Below are positions 53,038 through 54,516 of a DNA stretch of 54,516 bases, piece after piece. Each line of letters starts with the position of its first letter. The first letter of the stretch is position 1. The notes under the pieces were generated by a model. It made no database searches. It worked only from the letters and a program-made list of their open reading frames with translations, and was not told where the DNA came from. Source of the stretch: Streptomyces poriferorum (lineage in GTDB: Bacteria > Actinomycetota > Actinomycetes > Streptomycetales > Streptomycetaceae); contig NZ_JAELVH010000013.1 of assembly GCF_019399235.1 (NCBI RefSeq), forward strand, positions 1 to 54,516. Reading direction: 5' to 3'. The translations under genes and the position numbers were made by a program.

Positions 53038-53834
53038 TGCTGCTCACCATCGACGTCGGCAACACCCACACGGTCCTCGGGCTGTTCGACGGTGAGGAAA
53101 TCGTCGAGCACTGGCGCATCTCCACCGACTCCCGCCGCACCGCGGACGAGCTCGCGGTGCTGCTCCAGGGCCTGATGGGCATGCACCCGCTGCTGGGCAT
53201 GGAGCTGGGCGACGGCATCGAGGGCATCGCGATCTGCTCCACCGTTCCGGCCGTCCTGCACGAACTGCGCGAGGTGACCCGCCGCTACTACGGCGACGTC
53301 CCCGCCGTCCTCGTCGAGCCGGGCATCAAGACCGGTGTGCCGATCCTGATGGACAACCCGAAGGAGGTCGGCGCGGACCGCATCATCAACGCGGTCGCCG
53401 CCGTCGACCTGTACGGCGGCCCGGCGATCGTCGTCGACTTCGGCACCGCCACCACCTTCGACGCGGTCTCCGCCCGAGGCGAGTACACCGGCGGCGTCAT
53501 CGCGCCCGGCATCGAGATCTCGGTCGAGGCGCTCGGGGTGAAGGGCGCCCAGCTGCGCAAGATCGAGCTGGCCCGGCCGCGCAGCGTGATCGGGAAGAAC
53601 ACCGTCGAGGCCATGCAGGCGGGCATCATCTACGGCTTCGCCGGCCAGGTCGACGGTGTCGTCGGACGCATGAAGAAGGAGCTGGCCGCCGACCCCGACG
53701 ACGTCACCGTCATCGCGACGGGTGGCCTTGCTCCGATGGTGCTGGGCGAGTCCTCCGTCATCGACGAGCACGAGCCCTGGCTCACTCTCATCGGACTGCG
53801 GTTGGTGTACGAGCGCAACGTGGCGCGCCTGTAG
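53037..53834 (+). CDS. coaX: Type III pantothenate kinase
   Basis: This 265-aa ASKHA-fold kinase phosphorylates pantothenate, the first step of CoA synthesis, and needs no feedback by CoA. Motifs are LTIDVGNTHTVLGLFDGEEI, GADRIINAVAAVDLYGGPAI, VVDFGTATTFDAVSARGEYT, GGVIAPGIEISVEALGVKGA and IATGGLAPMV near the C-terminus. It starts at the ATG overlapping the nadC stop by one base and ends the operon. Its presence downstream of panC couples pantothenate synthesis to its use. Confidence 0.96.
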   Translation: MLLTIDVGNTHTVLGLFDGEEIVEHWRISTDSRRTADELAVLLQGLMGMHPLLGMELGDGIEGIAICSTVPAVLHELREVTRRYYGDVPAVLVEPGIKTGVPILMDNPKEVGADRIINAVAAVDLYGGPAIVVDFGTATTFDAVSARGEYTGGVIAPGIEISVEALGVKGAQLRKIELARPRSVIGKNTVEAMQAGIIYGFAGQVDGVVGRMKKELAADPDDVTVIATGGLAPMVLGESSVIDEHEPWLTLIGLRLVYERNVARL

Positions 53835-53961
53835 TGCCCGTCCGGGCAAGCCTTGCCCCGTCGCGGCACGCGGCCCTGACCGGGGGGTTCCCGGCGCGGT
53901 GGCCCACCGGAGCCGCCGCGCCGCCGACGGCCAGTTAAACGGATTTTGTCCATTTAGCACG

Positions 53962-53973
53962 TATTGTCGCGCT
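53962..53973 (+). promoter_or_regulatory. -10 element of a leaderless promoter (TATTGT)
   Basis: TATTGT at 53962-53967 ends 6 nt before the ATG at 53974. The preceding 140 bp after coaX holds no gene. Confidence 0.55.
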
Positions 53974-54516
53974 ATGCCCACGCCCTACGGATCACGCGGC
54001 GGTATGGCGTTCAGCGCGGACGAGCTGCGAGTGCTCCGCCGTGCCCTCGCCATCGCCCTCCACCCCGCGCCCCTGCCCGACGAGGACGTCCAGGACTGCC
54101 TGCGGCTAGCGGGCGCCGTCGACGAGGCGGTCGGTGAGGCCGGACGACTGCGCGCCTTCCTCCTCGCCGACCTCGTCCGCTACCGAAACGCCCTCCCCGG
54201 CTCCCTCAGCGGTTACCTGGAGCGCCTCCAGGACGCCCTGGCCGCCGGGTACGACCCCCGCCCCGAGGATCTCGCCGCCCTGCGCGCCCTGCGTGGCGGG
54301 CCGGTCGCCGCGGCGCTCCTGGAGCGGTGTCAGGTGCTCGCCGAGCGTTCCGTGCGGGCCCGTCTCGCCGGACGTGCGGTCCCCGCCACGGCGCCCGCGC
54401 CGCGCAGCCGGCTGCTCGCGCTGCCCGGCGGCCGTGCCGCGGAGCCCGAGAAGCCGAAGGCCCCGGCGGCCCCGGCCCGTCCGGCCGTGCCGTCCGATCG
54501 TCCGGCGCCCAAGCCC
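53974..54516 (+). CDS. Uncharacterised protein, 3' partial
   Basis: The frame is open for 181 codons to the right edge. The start MPTPYGSRGGMAFSADELRV follows a leaderless -10. Residues 15-130 are predicted helical, with regularly spaced Leu/Arg/Ala/Glu (LRRALAIALHPAPLPDEDVQ, AGRLRAFLLADLVRYRNALP, GYLERLQDALAAGYDPRPED). A disordered Pro/Ala/Arg-rich tail runs off the window. I recognise no family or motif, so no function is proposed. Confidence 0.75.
   Translation, partial: MPTPYGSRGGMAFSADELRVLRRALAIALHPAPLPDEDVQDCLRLAGAVDEAVGEAGRLRAFLLADLVRYRNALPGSLSGYLERLQDALAAGYDPRPEDLAALRALRGGPVAAALLERCQVLAERSVRARLAGRAVPATAPAPRSRLLALPGGRAAEPEKPKAPAAPARPAVPSDRPAPKP

Noticed and set aside
1..54516. Insertion sequences, prophage, integrative elements
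   Set aside because: No transposase, integrase, terminal repeat or att-like site was found. Gene order and composition are uniform and look like a core chromosome segment.

Overview
High-GC actinobacterial chromosome, almost certainly Streptomyces. Signs of this are strong third-position GC, many GTG/TTG starts, ATGA/GTGA overlaps, leaderless promoters, an Scr1-type HTH/DUF397/ATPase triad, a TipAL homologue and a CBM-fused intradiol dioxygenase. The gene order (polA-like, Scr1 triad, GAD, ClC, tipA, ppa, dacB, tilS, hpt, ftsH, folate genes, nuoD-like, panC-nadB-nadC-coaX) matches what I recall of a core region of the S. coelicolor chromosome. I see no tRNA or rRNA gene, CRISPR array, insertion sequence or prophage.

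Layout. 1-7.1 kb: 3' end of a secreted intradiol dioxygenase with a carbohydrate-binding module, a Pol I-like polymerase, a quinone-type oxidoreductase, a DUF2786 protein and a FUSC membrane protein. 7.1-10.0 kb: a lipoprotein, then a regulatory triad (DUF397 protein, anti-sigma-like ATPase, Scr1-family HTH). A 34-bp element occurs twice there, facing the DUF397 gene and the ATPase gene. 10.1-14.1 kb: aldehyde dehydrogenase, then a PadR regulator and a DrrAB-type ABC exporter with three matching operators. 14.1-17.9 kb: glutamate decarboxylase and a ClC chloride channel (possible acid resistance), and a TipAL-like MerR regulator with a near-perfect tipA-type operator but Gly in place of drug-binding Cys214. 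18-24.3 kb: YbjQ, DedA, ThrE-type exporter, inorganic pyrophosphatase, PBP4-type carboxypeptidase and an F420-associated zincin.

24.5-32.4 kb: tilS-hpt-ftsH-folE on the plus strand meet folP-NTF2-like-folB-folK-DUF3180 on the minus strand; this is a tRNA modification, purine salvage, proteolysis and folate block. 32.4-35.5 kb: an MprF-like aminoacyltransferase and a divergent esterase, then a 95-bp tandem repeat. 35.8-39.6 kb: a glycine betaine/choline ABC importer whose ATPase gene diverges from its two permeases and binding protein. 39.7-43.0 kb: a coiled-coil membrane protein, an orphan NuoD-like complex I subunit and, next to it, a MidA-family methyltransferase whose mitochondrial relative methylates the NuoD homologue. 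43.1-48.1 kb: a NarL-type two-component system, a TmrB-like ATPase, a DUF5937/ArsR regulator and a threonine-aldolase-like enzyme. 48.3-53.8 kb: a translationally coupled pantothenate/NAD/CoA operon (DUF2520 dehydrogenase, panC, nadB, nadC, coaX). The window ends inside an unrecognised leaderless gene.

Most interesting leads: the iteron-like element shared by the Scr1 triad, the NuoD-MidA pair, and the tipA locus that keeps its operator and internal start but lacks Cys214. Functional calls rest on motif and family recognition by eye; no search was run.
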